Assembly (NCBI GenBank): GCA_028274465.1
Contig: CM051455.1
Location: forward strand, 105,522,942-105,586,941
Origin: Plantago ovata
Lineage: Eukaryota; Streptophyta; Magnoliopsida; Lamiales; Plantaginaceae
Reading direction: 5' to 3'
Length of the DNA stretch: 64,000 nucleotides
Shown: piece by piece, positions 1 through 11,362 of the stretch
Position numbering within the stretch: the first letter of the stretch is position 1
Layout: every line of letters begins with the position of its first letter
The notes under the pieces: model-generated
What the model was told of the DNA's origin: nothing
Seen by the model: only the letters and a program-made list of their open reading frames with translations
The model's database searches: none
Position numbers and translations under genes: made by a program

Positions 1-691
1 GGAAAAATAAACTCACAACACATAAATGAAGAACGAAAAACAAGTCTAATGATGGTGCAACCCCCTCCCCAAACCTATTCGGAAGAATAGGTTACAAACA
101 AAGGATCACACAACCTCACACTACCTCCTTCCTAGGCATTTAGCAATCTCAAAGAATGGTGAAGACTTGTTGCCTCTTAGGTACATAATCACTCGGGAAA
201 ACAACCATAAGACCCTAACATGCATCATCCTATTATAAAGGCCTTCGTGAACCGCAGTAGAGAAAACACCACTAAGTGATGTCGAGACTACCAAGCTTAA
301 CTAAGTACAATACATAAATGTGACAATCCAAGCGAGAAAAACCTCAAACAAATTCATAGAGATGAAGCATATGATTAATGACATAGTTAGTTGATTTACC
401 CAATAAAAAAGCTCAAAAATTTTGGCAATAATACTCCACATAAAACATGCAAGACTATCCTAGGATGAATGCAGTGAATGCAACCTAAAAACTAAGAAAG
501 CGGTAAACGTGCAAATGCAAATGCAGACGGATAAAACATGCAAGGTACTACACTCAACCTACCAATTCCCAGCTCTAAACCATCAATGGCAAGCTCCAAA
601 CTAACAACTCTAGTTCACTTAAATCCCATCCCCCCTCATGAATTTAACGCTAGTCCCTAGCACTAAGAAAATGAGGAAATAAGATGTGATA
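1..691 (-). repeat. 3' noncoding tail of element A (conserved family tail)
   Basis: This stretch is shared, with clear similarity, with 53300-54540 (element G, same strand) and, on the opposite strand, with 61560-62470 (element E), 8714-10090 (element B) and 24503-25914 (element D). No convincing ORF. On the minus strand it carries a G-rich run (GAGGGGGGATGGG type, about 628-640) and one hairpin module (59-93). It probably functions as 3' untranslated RNA of the retrotransposon. Confidence 0.7.
59..93 (-). repeat. Hairpin plus G-run module (copy in A)
   Basis: Plus-strand AACCTATTC (72-80), loop GGAA, GAATAGGTT (85-93). On the sense (minus) strand the right arm runs directly into TTTGGGGAGGGGG. 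This is a 9-bp perfect stem followed by a polypurine-tract-like motif. The same module recurs in elements B, D, E and G. Confidence 0.8.
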
Positions 692-1599
692 CTAGATGTT
701 ACCGCATGGTTTGGCCTCGGTCGGCTGAGTATGCTGTTTGTGAGTTATTGGGACTGCTCTGGGAGCCTTATAGGTGATCATCAGGGCTTGTGGTAGGTGC
801 GGTAGTTCCATTAATAGGCCGGATAGGAACAACTCCTCCATATATATCATCATTGTCCGTATGGCCTTCATTGTCACTACTGTCACCAACATCATCACCA
901 GTAGAGTTGCATTGTCGAAGAGAATCTTCAAGATTGGCCACCACTGTTATGGAATCTTCCACCCGGTATCTCTCCAATAGGTTGTGAACTGTTGAAGGGG
1001 AAAGAGCAGTGGTATCAGAGCCTCCCTCTCCAACGTTTTACACCTCGAGGAGGTTACAACAAGCTGCTCGGATACTCAGAGGTTTTCTTCCATCTTTTCC
1101 AATGTCGACCACATTCTCTACGGTTGATGCCCCCGATTTCTATATGATGCTCCCTTTAGAGGCAGTCAAGGGGCACCCCTAAGAGGGGCTGGGCACCCAT
1201 GTCATTATGTTTTGGAACCAAGATAGCGCTTCGGAACCTTCTAGCCACCGTTCACTCAAGACAGAATCCGTTGTGGCGAGACCGTCCCGGTGCCTTCCTA
1301 TTCACTCGAACTTTGCAGTCCTTGTGATAGATTGCTGACATAATAATTGTTTCTGTCCCTTCGGTGGTGCATGAATAGGCATAGGAGTCCTTACTCCAGG
1401 TGTACTCTAGATCCTCCTCTTGGATAATCCGCGACGTTGTTGCAAGAGCTTGTGGCTCGAACGCACCTCTAACGAGATCACTCTCCTTGACATGGTTGTA
1501 ATCGATCCCCCTCCAATACTTCATAGTAGCCAAACGGGAGTGCTCCTCTCCCTTTGTGGCATGGTTCCTACAAACAACAGTTAGTACCTTGTATGACAC
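692..1599 (-). pseudogene. Conserved non-gag coding-like module downstream of gag in element A
   Basis: Two open stretches on the minus strand (1599-1252 and 977-768) have close protein-level counterparts in element E (60652-61059 and 61238-61447). Shared strings include AYSCTTEG, RKAPG/KKAPG and SSDNEGHT, with about 60 % identity by eye. I recognise no domain. The opposite strand is also open in both copies, so the coding direction is not certain. At 1012-1023 the plus strand contains TGGTATCAGAGC, the tRNA-iMet primer site used by copia and many chromoviral elements, here in reverse orientation to the gag gene. The module may therefore be a captured piece of another LTR element. No function is assigned. 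Confidence 0.5.
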
Positions 1600-2337
1600 A
1601 AAACTGACTCATGCATATGCTAATGTAAGAACTAAACACACGAGTGATAAAATCAACAATCGAACTCCGCAAAATCTTCATGTCTATTCTAGCTACTAAT
1701 ATGCAACATACCAAAATAAATTCGACATGCGCACAACGCATTACGCTCTTGCTAGACAACAAATAACCTAATTAATAAGGCTCAATTCATACCATAGTAG
1801 CGAAAAATTCTAACATCATAAACCCTCATACCCAAAACAATTATGAATTCTACCATCACATCCATCATTATTACATCAGTAAACACTATCATATGTAAGT
1901 AATCGAAGAAAAAGATACATTGCATAAGAAGATAAAAACATCTAGTAGCAAAATTCCCAAATCAACAATTCAAGCATAATTGAGCATGCAATTGATAGTA
2001 AATAATGCTTCTAGTCACACAAACAACCTACCCATACATCATATAAGCCTAATTGAAGCTCAAATTATTAAACCCCCAAATTTGAAAAATTAGGACTCGT
2101 AAGAAGATACCTCAGATCTCGAAAACGAATGCACTAGGATGAAATCTGTTCCGATGAAATGTAGGAGCACGTAATGGGCTTCGATTGAAGCTATAGAACA
2201 CTAAATTTGCTGGAGAGATGATGGTTTTATGAAAATTTGAAGATATTTTCGCGAGTTTCGGTTTTTTGGGGAGTAAGAAGGGTGAAGAGATGAAGAAATG
2301 AGGAGAAAGGAGGATTTGCGCGTTTTTGACCTGCAGA

Positions 2338-2385
2338 GACCGTGGGGCGAGTCGCCCCATGGGGGCCGATTCGCCTCCCACCTCC
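2338..2385. repeat. GCG-N3-CGC palindromes, 3' internal region of A
   Basis: GTGGGGCG-AGT-CGCCCCAT (2342-2359) is an almost perfect palindrome. It is followed by GGCCG-ATT-CGCC. The core GGCG(A)NTCGCC is the same as in the LTR of this element (5765-5850). Confidence 0.8.
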
Positions 2386-2582
2386 TGATGCGGGGAGACG
2401 AAATCTTCGACAAAAATGCAGTTTTTAATCCCCGAAACCATTTTTCTCATAAAACCACTCGAAAAATCCCGCTCGAACATAACATAAGCACATACGACAC
2501 AGAGACGAACAAATTCACATATGAAAAGCAAATTGTTCAAGAATGAATGCATGCAATAAAGCAGTAAAAAAGCGATAAAAAC

Positions 2583-2600
2583 TCCGGGTTGCCTCCTGGA
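2583..2600 (-). other. Conserved post-gag hairpin (copy in A)
   Basis: On the minus strand TCCAGG, loop AGGCAA, CCCGGA, with one A-C mismatch in a 6-bp stem, about 45 nt after the gag-protease stop. The loop is identical in D (23995-24012), E (59637-59654) and G (54685-54702). Likely an RNA element of the retrotransposon transcript. Confidence 0.7.
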
Positions 2601-2643
2601 TAGCGCCATTGTTTAAAGTCTTTGGCTCGACTCATGTCTGCGC

Positions 2644-4793
2644 CTAGCTCTTCTTCTTGAGGGTACTAGACTTCCTCTTCATGGATCTTCTCCTCATGCC
2701 ACGAACCTGTGAATAAGAATGAACATAGACAGCAAGACCACAGTAGTTAATAGTGTGAGAAGTATCAGGTGGATCAGATATGGCTCGCAACACATGTCGC
2801 TTGCCATCCACCTCAATGGTGCAAGTCCTTCGGCAGATGTCTATCACGGAGCGTAGCTTAGTCAAGAACGTTCGCCCCAAGAGAACGACATCCCCCATCC
2901 CAGGTGTAGACGCCGGCATAACTACAAAATTGGTGTATACAGAAGTTTCACCAATCTTGACCAATACGTTCTTCACAACGCCTTCGGGTCTCACAAAGGA
3001 TCCATCGGCCAGTTGCACAATAGCCTTATGCTCAGATAGTTTTCCAAGGCTACTCTTCTCAAACACATTCATAGGGAGCACATTAGAGTAGGATCCCGTG
3101 TCTAGTGTGGCACGGACATCTTCAAGTTCACCAATCCCGACCTTAACATCGAAACTTTGAGGGAGTGGCTCGGGATCCTCTTGCTCCTCTTCACTCTCGT
3201 CAGAACCAAGGTCCTTCTCTTCTTCCTTAGCCTATGGGGGCACTTCTCCCTTGCAACACTCGCACTTAGCAACCTTCTTGATGGTGATTTCAACAGGTAG
3301 ATCACCCACCAAGGTAATGAACATTGACTTCTCAGTGTTGTTGGGCAACTTGCCTTGCTCCCTACTTGCTCCTCGGTCGATCAACTCTTGCATCTTTTGT
3401 TGGGCAAGCCTAGTGCTCTCTTCCAACCTATCAAGCCTTGCCCTAGTCTTCTCAGAATCTTCTTCATAACGTTTGAGAAAACTTTGGGTGTGATCAACCA
3501 TCTTTTGCAAGTTCTCCATCAGTTGAGCCAACTTCGACTTCGGTTGCTCTTTCGGAGCGGGGTTTTCGCAGTGGTCATTACCATAGTTAAGCCTACTACG
3601 GTCTTGGTTAGGGCCATAAGTTTGTCTAGCCGGTGCATATCCTTGATTGTTTCGGAACCCTCTTCTCCAAAATCCACCTCGAGGATTCCTACCATCTTGT
3701 CCGTAGCTAGCTTCTTGAGTACCAAACACCATAGCAAAGGCTTCTCTTCGCCCCCTTGAGCCCAGTTGCCATCATCATACGCAAGCTCCGATCTACACAT
3801 ATGAGCCCCATGCCCATAGTCCTTGCATATTCGGCAAACTTCGTTCGAAACAGTTGTTCCAGTGGCGCTCTTGAGAACTTGCTTCAATTCGTTGGTAAAG
3901 CACTCGAATTGATCCCCATTGCCCCTATACATAGGGGCTTCTTGAGTAGGTGGTGCTTCGGGTCCACGTCTCCTAACCATTGCCCTTGGGTCCTTGAACT
4001 GCGAACCCTTAGCAAGCCTTTCGAAAACTGCCCAGACGGCTTCTGCGGTTTCCTCCCAAATATTGCCTCGGCATTGGAAATCCACCACTTGTTGGTTCTC
4101 GAAGGTTAGTCCATTGTAGAAGTGTTGGACTAGGTCAGAAAGCTCAAAACCATGGTGAGGGCACTTGTTCGTGAGATCTTGGAACCTCTCAAACGCGGTG
4201 TAGATGGTCTCATCATAGTCCTGTTTGAATCCAGTGATTTGCGCCTTTAGCGCGGTAGTCAAGGTGTGAGGGAAGTATTTTTCCATGAAAGCTGAAAAAA
4301 CCTTCTCCTAAGTGTCCAGCGAGCCTGCTGGTAGAGAACTCAACCATGACTTGGCTCTGTCGCCAAGCCCCATAGCAAAAACCTTCATCCTCAACTCATC
4401 CGTTGTTATTTCAGCTCTGGGTCGTGGGAGTTGGTTGACGAAATCATCGATATCGTGCAAGTACCCCATCACATCTTCCCTTGCTAAGCCATAGAACCTC
4501 GGAAGTTGTTGGAATGCGTGGTTCTTGATTTCCAGATCACGAGTTGCAGATGAAAGAACAATCGCCGGTCCCCTCATACACTCCTTGGAGGGTTGAACCC
4601 ATGCTTTCAGTGGTCTAGCTTCTGCCATTCCGTCGATTTCCTTGAAAAGACTGTGTAGAGATTCAGAGAAATCGGTATCCTCTATTTCCTCTAGTTCACG
4701 CCTTTGAAGTAGTCGCCTTCTTTGGTGGTAGACTCTGTCGATCTCAGCAATTGAATCAGCAAACGGTGTTCCTCTAGATCGTGTATGTGGCAT
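2644..4793 (-). pseudogene. gag-protease of element A, disabled by stops and frameshifts
   Basis: This would make the capsid/nucleocapsid polyprotein and the aspartic protease of the retrotransposon. The start MPHTRSRGTP is at 4793. The capsid region contains NKCPHHGFELSDLVQHFYNG, typical of plant Ty3/gypsy (Retrotrans_gag) capsids. A CX2CX4HX4C zinc knuckle (CRICKDYGHGAHMC) is present, then a basic/coiled linker and an aspartic protease with LDTGS and a later LLGRTF motif. The frame breaks several times. A TGG-to-TAG change follows SLPAGSLDT (stop near 4308, where element E keeps TGG). A frameshift lies near 3730-3760 and a TAG near 3233. After the protease end (KSSTLKKKS, stop at 2644) no pol follows. 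The same polyprotein, on the opposite strand and with different lesions, is in element E. Confidence 0.9.
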
Positions 4794-4920
4794 ACACTAT
4801 CGGTAACAAACTAGGAAAGCAGTGTCAGAGAGAGAGATTAAATAGGAAAACTAAAAACTACTAGAACTAGGAATTGAATGCTGAAAATATAAACAAATTA
4901 AACAGAAAAAAGGAGTATAG

Positions 4921-4938
4921 TCCCCGGCAACGGCGCCA
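4921..4938 (-). promoter_or_regulatory. Primer binding site (tRNA-Asp type), element A
   Basis: The minus strand reads TGGCGCCGTTGCCGGGGA, three bases inside the LTR end. This is the tRNA-Asp complementary primer site known for the Athila/Tat group. Confidence 0.9.
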
Positions 4939-4941
4939 ATT

Positions 4942-6201
4942 TGATGAAACGGTTCGTCAGACTCGATTAATCAAATAAATTTGTATTTAGCCAAAGGCAA
5001 TTCACAACTACAACGAAAACCGTAGTGTAGCAGTAGAATAACCTCGAGTGTCAATCTCTAAGGACTATAACTAGCTTTATCTAATTTAACTTGAGAATAT
5101 AAAATAGCAGACGATTTAGCAAAGGGTTTTCTTAACAGATAATGGAGATTGGTGATAGTACGGTCATTCAAAGCATAGCAGGTTAATAATCATGCATAAA
5201 TTCCCCGGTTTGGCATAGAGATCTTTGATCAATGAGTTGTCCAGTTGTAATTATTCAACACTACGAAGATATAGATTTAGATAGATCAAAGATCAATGAA
5301 TTGTCCAATTGTGTTCAATAATTATTCAACAGTACGAAGATAGAGATTTAGATAGATCAAAGAAATAAAGCAATAACTCTAGGTATAATGCGCGATATAG
5401 CCATTAGCATAATTATTAACCCTTCGCTAAGAAATCACATACTATCACCAACGAGAAGTTTAGCTACTCATAGTTGTCATGCAATCAACAGAAATCATAC
5501 CACGAATGAATGAAAACATGATGAAAGATATATAAAACTAAGTAGAAAAACTATAAGATACAATGTTACCGAAGGTTGTCAATCTCCGAAGAATCACGAT
5601 CTTACAAGATCCAAACTGCTAAGAAAAAGTATCTCCTAAGCTAAGAATCCCCAGAACAGGCTCTGGGAAATTCCTACCTAAAACTACAGAGAAAGGTGAG
5701 AGAAAAGGTCTGGAAAAGTATGAAAAACGGAGAAAAACTGAGCAACTGTATATAGGCTTCGAATTGTGTGGGGCGAAGGGCCCCACACACCGGGCGATTC
5801 GCCTGGTGTGGGGCGATTCGCCCCACATCCCGGGCGACTCGCCCGGGAGTAAATTTCGGCCAGATACGCGTTTTCGACGCGTTTTTGGATTTCTTCCCCT
5901 TTTCGGACTCGGTTTCTGACTTCTAGTGACCTTCTAGCCTCCAAATTCGACCCCTAGACTTCAAATCCTATCCGGAATCTTTCAGATACTCCAATTAGGC
6001 TTCTGGAACACCAATTCCTTGTCTACTTCAATATAATTGCCCGGAAAACCTCGTTTTTCAACCAAAACTTGTAAAATAAAAACTAAAGGGAAACGTGACA
6101 CTATTCTAATAAAATGCACTAAAATATAGCTAAATTAACATAGAGGATAGCTAAAATAGGTGAAAAAGACTCAAATGAAAGTGTAAAATACACATTCATC
6201 A
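4942..6201 (-). repeat. 5' LTR of element A
   Basis: 1260 bp, bounded on the plus strand by TGATGAAAC and ATTCATCA (TG...CA with extended inverted ends TGATGA/TCATCA). On the sense (minus) strand a TATA-like box CCTATATACAG lies at 5756-5746, directly downstream of a cluster of GC palindromes (5780-5850). It is related to the LTRs at 27933, 50667, 52015, 56032 and 62944. Confidence 0.92.
5765..5850. promoter_or_regulatory. Promoter-proximal GCG-N3-CGC palindrome cluster, LTR of A
   Basis: GGGCG-ATT-CGCC (about 5792-5802), GTGGGGCG-ATT-CGCCCCAC (about 5808-5826) and CCCGGGCG-ACT-CGCCCGGG (5829-5847) lie within 40-100 bp upstream of the sense-strand TATA box. Candidate U3 protein-binding or structural sites; the function is inferred. 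Confidence 0.7.
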
Positions 6202-8093
6202 GTCATGTAGGACTCCATAAGAGGTTTATCAAAGATTTTTCGAAAATTGCAAAACCATTAAGCAACTTGCTTTCAAAAGATGTGATTTTCCAGTTTTCTA
6301 AAGATTTCTTAGACGCCTTTAACACACTAAAGGCCAGATTAATCACTGCTCCTATAGTTGTGCCACCTAATTGGAAACTTCCTTTCGAGATAATGTGTGA
6401 TGCCTCAAATTTTGTTATGGGGGAAGTCTTGTGCCAAAAGATAGATAAGCAGTATCGTGTGATTTACTATGTTAGTAAGACCCTAGACTCAACTCAAGTT
6501 AACTATACAACTACTGAAAAAGAATTTTTATCTGTTGTTTTTGCTTTACAAAAGTTTAGGTCTTATTTGTTTGGACACCCTGTGAATGTCCACACACTGA
6601 TCATGCTGCTTTAAGACATTTAATAGCTAAACAAGATTCTAAGCCAAGATTAATCCGTTGGGTCTTACTGTTACAAGACTTTGATTTGACCATAGTGGAT
6701 AGGGCTGGTAAGGAAAATCACATAGCTGATCACTTCTCTAGAATTCCAAATATCCCCGTAGATGAAATCCCTGTTAATGAGGATCTCCCCGATGAACACT
6801 TGATGAGAGTAGATGAAGAGCCATGGTATGTTGATATTGTGAATTATTTGGTTACGGGCATTTTCCCAACTAACTACTCAGCCTCCGATAGGAGAGCACT
6901 CTCAAAACAGTGCAGGTTTTACATATGGGATGATCCGAACCTTATTAGAGAAGGGGCTGATGGAATCTTGAGGGGGTGTGTTCCACAGGGAGAACAACGA
7001 AGTGTACTGAGTCATTGTCATGAGCTTCAGTGCGGCGGACACTACAGTGGGGATAAAACAGCCCGTAAGGTGTTACAAGCAGGATTTTTCTGGCCATCCT
7101 TGCACCGAGATGCGAGAGAATTTGTGAAGCACTGTGACCCATGTCAGCGAGGGGGCAATATCGGAAAGAAGCAAAAAATGCCCTAGCAAGGGAATCTAGT
7201 AGTAGAACCTTTTGATGTATGGGGAATTGATTTTATGGGACCATTCTCATCGAGCTTGGGATATGAGTACATTCTAGTCGCAGTGGACTACGTCACTAAG
7301 TGGGTGGAGGCAGTCCCCACTAGGAAGAATAAAGCTTCGGTCGTCTTAAAATTCCTGAAGGATGTGATCTTCACCCGGTTCGGAATTCCTAAACAATTAT
7401 CAGTGATGGAGGTTCCCACTTCGTCAACCGTTCCTTTGCCTCACTAGTGAAGAAGTACGGCGTTACTCATAATGTTGCTACACCATATCATCCACAAACT
7501 TCTGGGCTAGTAGAGGTTAGCAACCGGCAAATTAAGAATATCCTTGAGCGTGTAGTGAAGCCTAGCAGGAAAGATTGGGCTGGAAAACTGAATGATGCGC
7601 TTTGGGCATATAGAACCAGCTACAAAACAGTAATTGGCACCACACCGTACAAACTAGTGTTTTTGGGAAAGCATGCCACCTTCCGGTTGAGCTCGAGCAC
7701 CGAGCTTATTGGGCAATAAAGGAGCTCAACCTTGATATGGGAAAAGCTGGGGAAGAAAGGTTGATGCAGCTCGACGAGCTTGATGAACTACGCCTCGGTG
7801 CCTATGAGAATTCCAAGCTTCACAAGGAACGAACCAAGAAGTATCACGACCGTGGCATGATGCGGAAAGAGCTGATCCCTGGCCAGAAAGCCTTAGTATT
7901 CAACTCCCGACTTTGCTTATTTCCGGGGAAGCTCCGTTCTCAATGGGATGGACCATACGAGATTGTCCAAGTTGCTCCCCATGGAGCTGTAGAACTCTTG
8001 GACCCGAAAACTGGAGACACCTTCAAGGTGAATGGGAAACGTGTTAAACCATACTTTGAGCTTCCCGGTGATCAAGTGGAGGTTGTCATCTAG
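6202..8093 (+). pseudogene. Pol of element B (RT end, RNase H, integrase), frameshifted
   Basis: The first codons after element A encode the GHVGLHKRFIKDFSKIAKPL segment typical of the RT connection in Athila/Tat pol. RNase H follows, from MCDASN to HIADHFSRI. The integrase has an HHCC finger ([10 protein letters not shown] ... CDPCQ) and a catalytic core with GIDFMGPF (first Asp) and the SDGGSHF region (second Asp). Its [14 protein letters not shown] carries the expected Glu. It ends with a C-terminal GKRVKPYFELPG stretch. Breaks: a frameshift near 6596 (after VNVHT), a TAG at 7184-7186, a 1-bp loss near 7398 before the second catalytic Asp, and a frameshift near 7665. The 5' part of pol is on the far side of element A. 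Confidence 0.92.
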
Positions 8094-8713
8094 ACCTCAC
8101 CACTCCCACCTTCACGTGAAGGTATGTAGCTATTAGTTTTTCTATTTTTTGAGTCTTTAGTATTTTTCCTTTGTGTTAAAGTGTGTTTTAGGTGATAAAA
8201 TAGGTAAAAGTTTGATATTTTTCGTATTCGGAAGTAAAAAAACGAGGACCCAGGAGTCTGCAGCTCCCGGGCGGACCGCCCCACACGGGACGGTGCACCT
8301 GGGAGCAGCAGAACGCCTGGGCGTTTTCTGCCACTCCTAGGCGGACCGCCCCCCACATGGGGCGGTGGGCCCAGGAAGGGCAGAACGCCCAGGCGTTCTG
8401 CCACTCCCAGGCGGACCGCCCCACACCCGGGGCGGTGCGCCCGGGAGTAGCAGAGGCCTGGGTGCCCTCTGGGAACCCCAGGCGGACCGCCCCACACGGG
8501 GCGGTGCGCCTGAGGGTGCCAGTGACTCGGGTGCCCGGATTTGACACCGGACATCGCAAATCACCTCCGAATGCAACCGTATCGACCCCTTTTACCCCTT
8601 TTATCACCCGTTTTGGTTTCTCACGAGTTTTCTTGAGTAATACAGGTTACAGATACACATCTAGCTCTTACCTCATGTCCATTTTCGACGTTCGGGACGA
8701 ATGACGAAGTTCA
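8094..8713 (+). other. Post-pol noncoding region of element B
   Basis: Begins right after the pol stop. It has a perfect 14-bp palindrome CCTTCACGTGAAGG at 8109-8122 and the GC-rich tandem repeats at 8255-8525. No supportable ORF: the apparent long frames on both strands are a by-product of the GC-rich repeats. Confidence 0.7.
8255..8525. repeat. Four tandem 70-bp GC-rich palindromic units
   Basis: GCGGACCGCC recurs at 8271, 8341, 8411 and 8482, a period of 70-71 bp. Each unit has GGCGGACCGCC (core GCG-GAC-CGC), then a CACACGGGGCGGTGCGCC-like segment. The second unit also has a perfect hairpin GGCAGAACGCC/GGCGTTCTGCC (8379-8389 and 8392-8402). The same core occurs in the LTR of this element near 10408-10436. 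Confidence 0.85.
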
Positions 8714-10090
8714 GGTTTGGGGGGGGAGGGTTATCGCTGTGTATTTCTATAACTTATTCTTCTTATGATAACTCGTGAAAACCTTTGCATTGCACGTCTG
8801 CTGCTTTCTTAGGATTTAGTTTGTTCACATGCATTCATCCTTAGTGTAGTCTTTGCATGATGTTGTGTGGAGTTTATTGCCAAATTTTTTGAAATTATTT
8901 ATTGTATAGACTAAGTGTTTATGACCATTGCCCATGCATTGCATCTCTATGGAATAGTTTGAGGTTTGTCTCGCTTGTCTTGTCATATTTGTATGTGCAC
9001 TAGTTAAACTTGGTAGTCTGGACATCACTATGTGGTGTTTTCTCTACTGCGGTTCGCGAAGGCCTTATAAAATGTTGCATGTTAGAGTCTTTGGTTGTGT
9101 TCTCGTGTAATTATGTACCAAAGAGGCAACAAGTCTTCACCTTGCTTTTTGAGATTGGTAAATGCCTAGGAAGGAGGTAGAGTGAGGTGTGTGATTTTGT
9201 TTGAAACCTGTTCTAACGAATAGGTTTGGGGAGGGGGTTACCATTATTATGACTTGTTTTTCGTCTTGTTGAGTCATGTTGAGTTTGTTTTTATTTTTCT
9301 TATGAGTTTGTGCTCCAACCTATTCGAGGTCGTTGTAGTGTCATTGTTATTTCCTTTCATTGTACTTTCATTGTGCTACTGCTGGCTATATACAAAAAAA
9401 AAAAAGAGAAAAGAACAAAAATTGGAAAAAAAAAAGAAAAAATCGAAAATTCCAGAATCTGGAAAAAGAAAAAAAAGAAAAAAAGAATAAGACCCAAAAA
9501 TACAAAAGAAGGGTCCAAGCAAGCCAAAAGCAGTTTTAGCAAAGTATTGCATTAATTTTCAGCTTTTGTAGTAGTTCGTAATCGAGTTGTAAATTCTTCC
9601 TTGTGTTCTCGTGTCGCCTAGTCCAAGGGTTGTTCTAGACCACCCTCGTCCTGCCATTCAGGAAGTGGTGAAGATTTTTTCTTTAAGAGTCGGGTAGAAT
9701 AGGGGAGTGTTGTCTTTTAGGGAACCCTCCTTCGTTTTATGAGAGCCAGTATTGGTTCGACCTCTCTTGAGGGAAAGTCTCACTTGGTGAACTGTAGTAA
9801 GCCCTCGGTTTCATAGGCGCGGGGCAACCATTTGTATTTTGACATGCATCATTATGTCGTCATTGACTAGGTCTAGGTAGAGAATGTTACGAGAGACTTC
9901 CTTGTTTAACAAAGTGCATGTATGAATGTGTATAGGTTCAATCGAAACATTCTTCAACCTACTTCCATGTTATGATTTGTATGGTCTTTGTTCATAAGCA
10001 TTTGGTAGATACAATCGATTATGTCTTCTTGTTTGGCATGAGACTCCTCTTTGTGTTGCATGTAGGTTTCATAGAGTCTAGCTAGTTTCT
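8714..10090 (+). repeat. 3' tail of element B with polypurine-like motif, hairpin and purine tract
   Basis: Starts with GGTTTGGGGGGGGAGGG (8714-8730). It contains the hairpin module AACCTGTTC/GAATAGGTT followed by TGGGGAGGGGG (9205-9238), and a purine tract at about 9392-9490. An inverted pair GACCC (9491-9495) and GGGTC (9511-9515) follows. The lysine-rich ORFs here are artefacts of the purine tract. Homologous tails occur in A, D, E and G. Confidence 0.75.
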
Positions 10091-11362
10091 TGAGGATTTT
10101 ACACTATCATTCGAGTCTTTTTTCACCAATTTAGCTATCCTCTTGCATGCATTTTAGTGCATTTGGCTAGAATACTGTCACGTTTCTATTTCTTTTGTTC
10201 TTTTCAGGTTTTAGATGGAAATCACGTTTTTCAAAGTAATTCATGGATAAACAATGATGTTTTGGTGCAACAAGATCACCCGTGGTGTGTCAAGGAGTAC
10301 CGAGACGAGTTTCAAGGTCAAGAGATCAAGTTTCAGAGCTCAAAACCGTGCAAGGGGCCGAAATCGAAGATCCGGAGGAGGAATTCCGCACGGGCCGCAT
10401 TCTGCTCGTGCGCGGCGGACCGCCGCATACGGGGCGCACCGCCGGGCGCCTTCCGACAGCAACTATATATATTTCCAAAATCTGCGAATTTTCATATCTT
10501 TCATCATTATTTTACAGACTTAAACCCTATAGCTTGTTCTGGGTATACTTTCTCTTAGAACCTTTGTATCTTAGCGAATTTGGAGCTACAGAAGAGATTT
10601 GGACATCTATTGATCTCACCTTGCTAGATCTTTGTGAGTTTAGCAATTCACCGGAGATTGACAACCTTTGGTGGTAACTTTGTATCTCACAATTCTGCTA
10701 TTTATCTTTCAATTCACCATGTTTTCATTCATTATTGCTTCAATTATGATTGTTGATTGTGTTATTGATATGAGTATCTAAGCATCTAGTTGGCGATAGT
10801 ATGTGAATTCGTAGCTAGGGTTTGTATTATGCATGATTGAGTTTCTGAGTCTTTTACTTGTTTAATTATCTTAATTCGATTCTTTGATCCGACTAAGCCA
10901 TATATCTTCGTAGAAAAGTGTTAGAAACACTAGGACAATTCAAGATCATCAATTCGATTATATATAAGTGCAAGTACTGCTTGAACTAAGACTGACAACC
11001 TTAGCCAAGTATTAGTATAGATAGGAAGTTTTCAAAATACACGTCTACAAATCTGTCTTTGGTGTTTGTAAATCGAATTACTTTTAAGTCAGTACGAGTT
11101 GCACTTTCATGCATAATTAGAACTTGATGCTTAGAACGAGCATACTATCACCAGCTTTGTCCATATATTGTTAAGTTAAGTTAGGGATAAATTTGTTTTC
11201 TGAAATTATATTTAGTTAATTAGTTAAAGGTAGTTTAGTCCCTAGAGATCGACACTCGAGGTCATCTTACCTCTGCACTACGTGTTTTGTGTAGTTGTGA
11301 GTTGCCCTTTGGCTTTCAAACAAATTTATTTGATTGTTCGAGTCTGACAATCTCGTTCATCA
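10091..11362 (+). repeat. 3' LTR of element B
   Basis: 1272 bp, from TGAGGATTTTACAC to CTCGTTCATCA. The second-site start (TGAGGA for TGATGA) is degenerate. Palindromic GC sequence (about 10395-10450, including GGCGGACCGCCGC) lies just upstream of the TATA box CTATATATAT (about 10463-10472). The first base after the LTR belongs to LINE coding sequence. Confidence 0.88.

Larger units (their letters stand above)
1..6201 (-). mobile_element. Element A: Athila-like Ty3/gypsy retrotransposon, pol-less, 3' end outside window
   Basis: Reading on the minus strand, the order is LTR (6201-4942), tRNA-Asp primer site (4938-4921), gag-protease (4793-2644), a post-gag hairpin, GC palindromes, a conserved non-pol coding-like module (about 1599-692) and a 3' noncoding tail that leaves the window at base 1. 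No reverse transcriptase, RNase H or integrase sequence occurs between the protease and the tail, so this copy is of a non-autonomous type. It is inserted in the pol gene of element B: pol sequence resumes at 6202, immediately after the terminal CATCA of the LTR. The expected 5-bp duplication would be GTCAT (6202-6206), but the other side is off the window. The lineage assignment rests on the primer site, the KCPHH gag motif and the nearby related pol. Confidence 0.85.
6202..11362 (+). mobile_element. Element B: Athila-type Ty3/gypsy retrotransposon, 3' part
   Basis: What is visible is the end of the reverse transcriptase, RNase H, integrase, a 600-bp region with 70-bp GC-rich tandem repeats, the family 3' tail and the 3' LTR. 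The 5' LTR and gag lie left of element A, outside the window. B is inserted in a LINE whose reverse transcriptase sequence starts right after the LTR end (11363). This is the only Athila-type pol in the window, so B or its relatives could supply enzymes to the pol-less elements A, D, E and G. Confidence 0.88.

Noticed and set aside
1012..1023. TGGTATCAGAGC in element A taken as a cDNA adaptor contaminant
   Set aside because: It differs from the common adaptor after TGGTATCA, and a degenerate version occurs at the homologous place in element E, so it is genomic and looks like an iMet primer site.
8255..8525. CRISPR-like array
   Set aside because: Repeats are head-to-tail with no unique spacers and lie in a plant LTR retrotransposon.
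8090..8704. Long overlapping proline/glycine-rich ORFs on both strands
   Set aside because: They are products of the 70-bp GC-rich tandem repeat, which lacks stop codons in several frames. No start context or homology.
9254..9555. Lysine-rich ORFs at purine tracts (also 25239-25424, 53747-54026, 62250-62482)
   Set aside because: Low-complexity A/G tracts translate to K/E/R runs; no conservation at protein level between copies.
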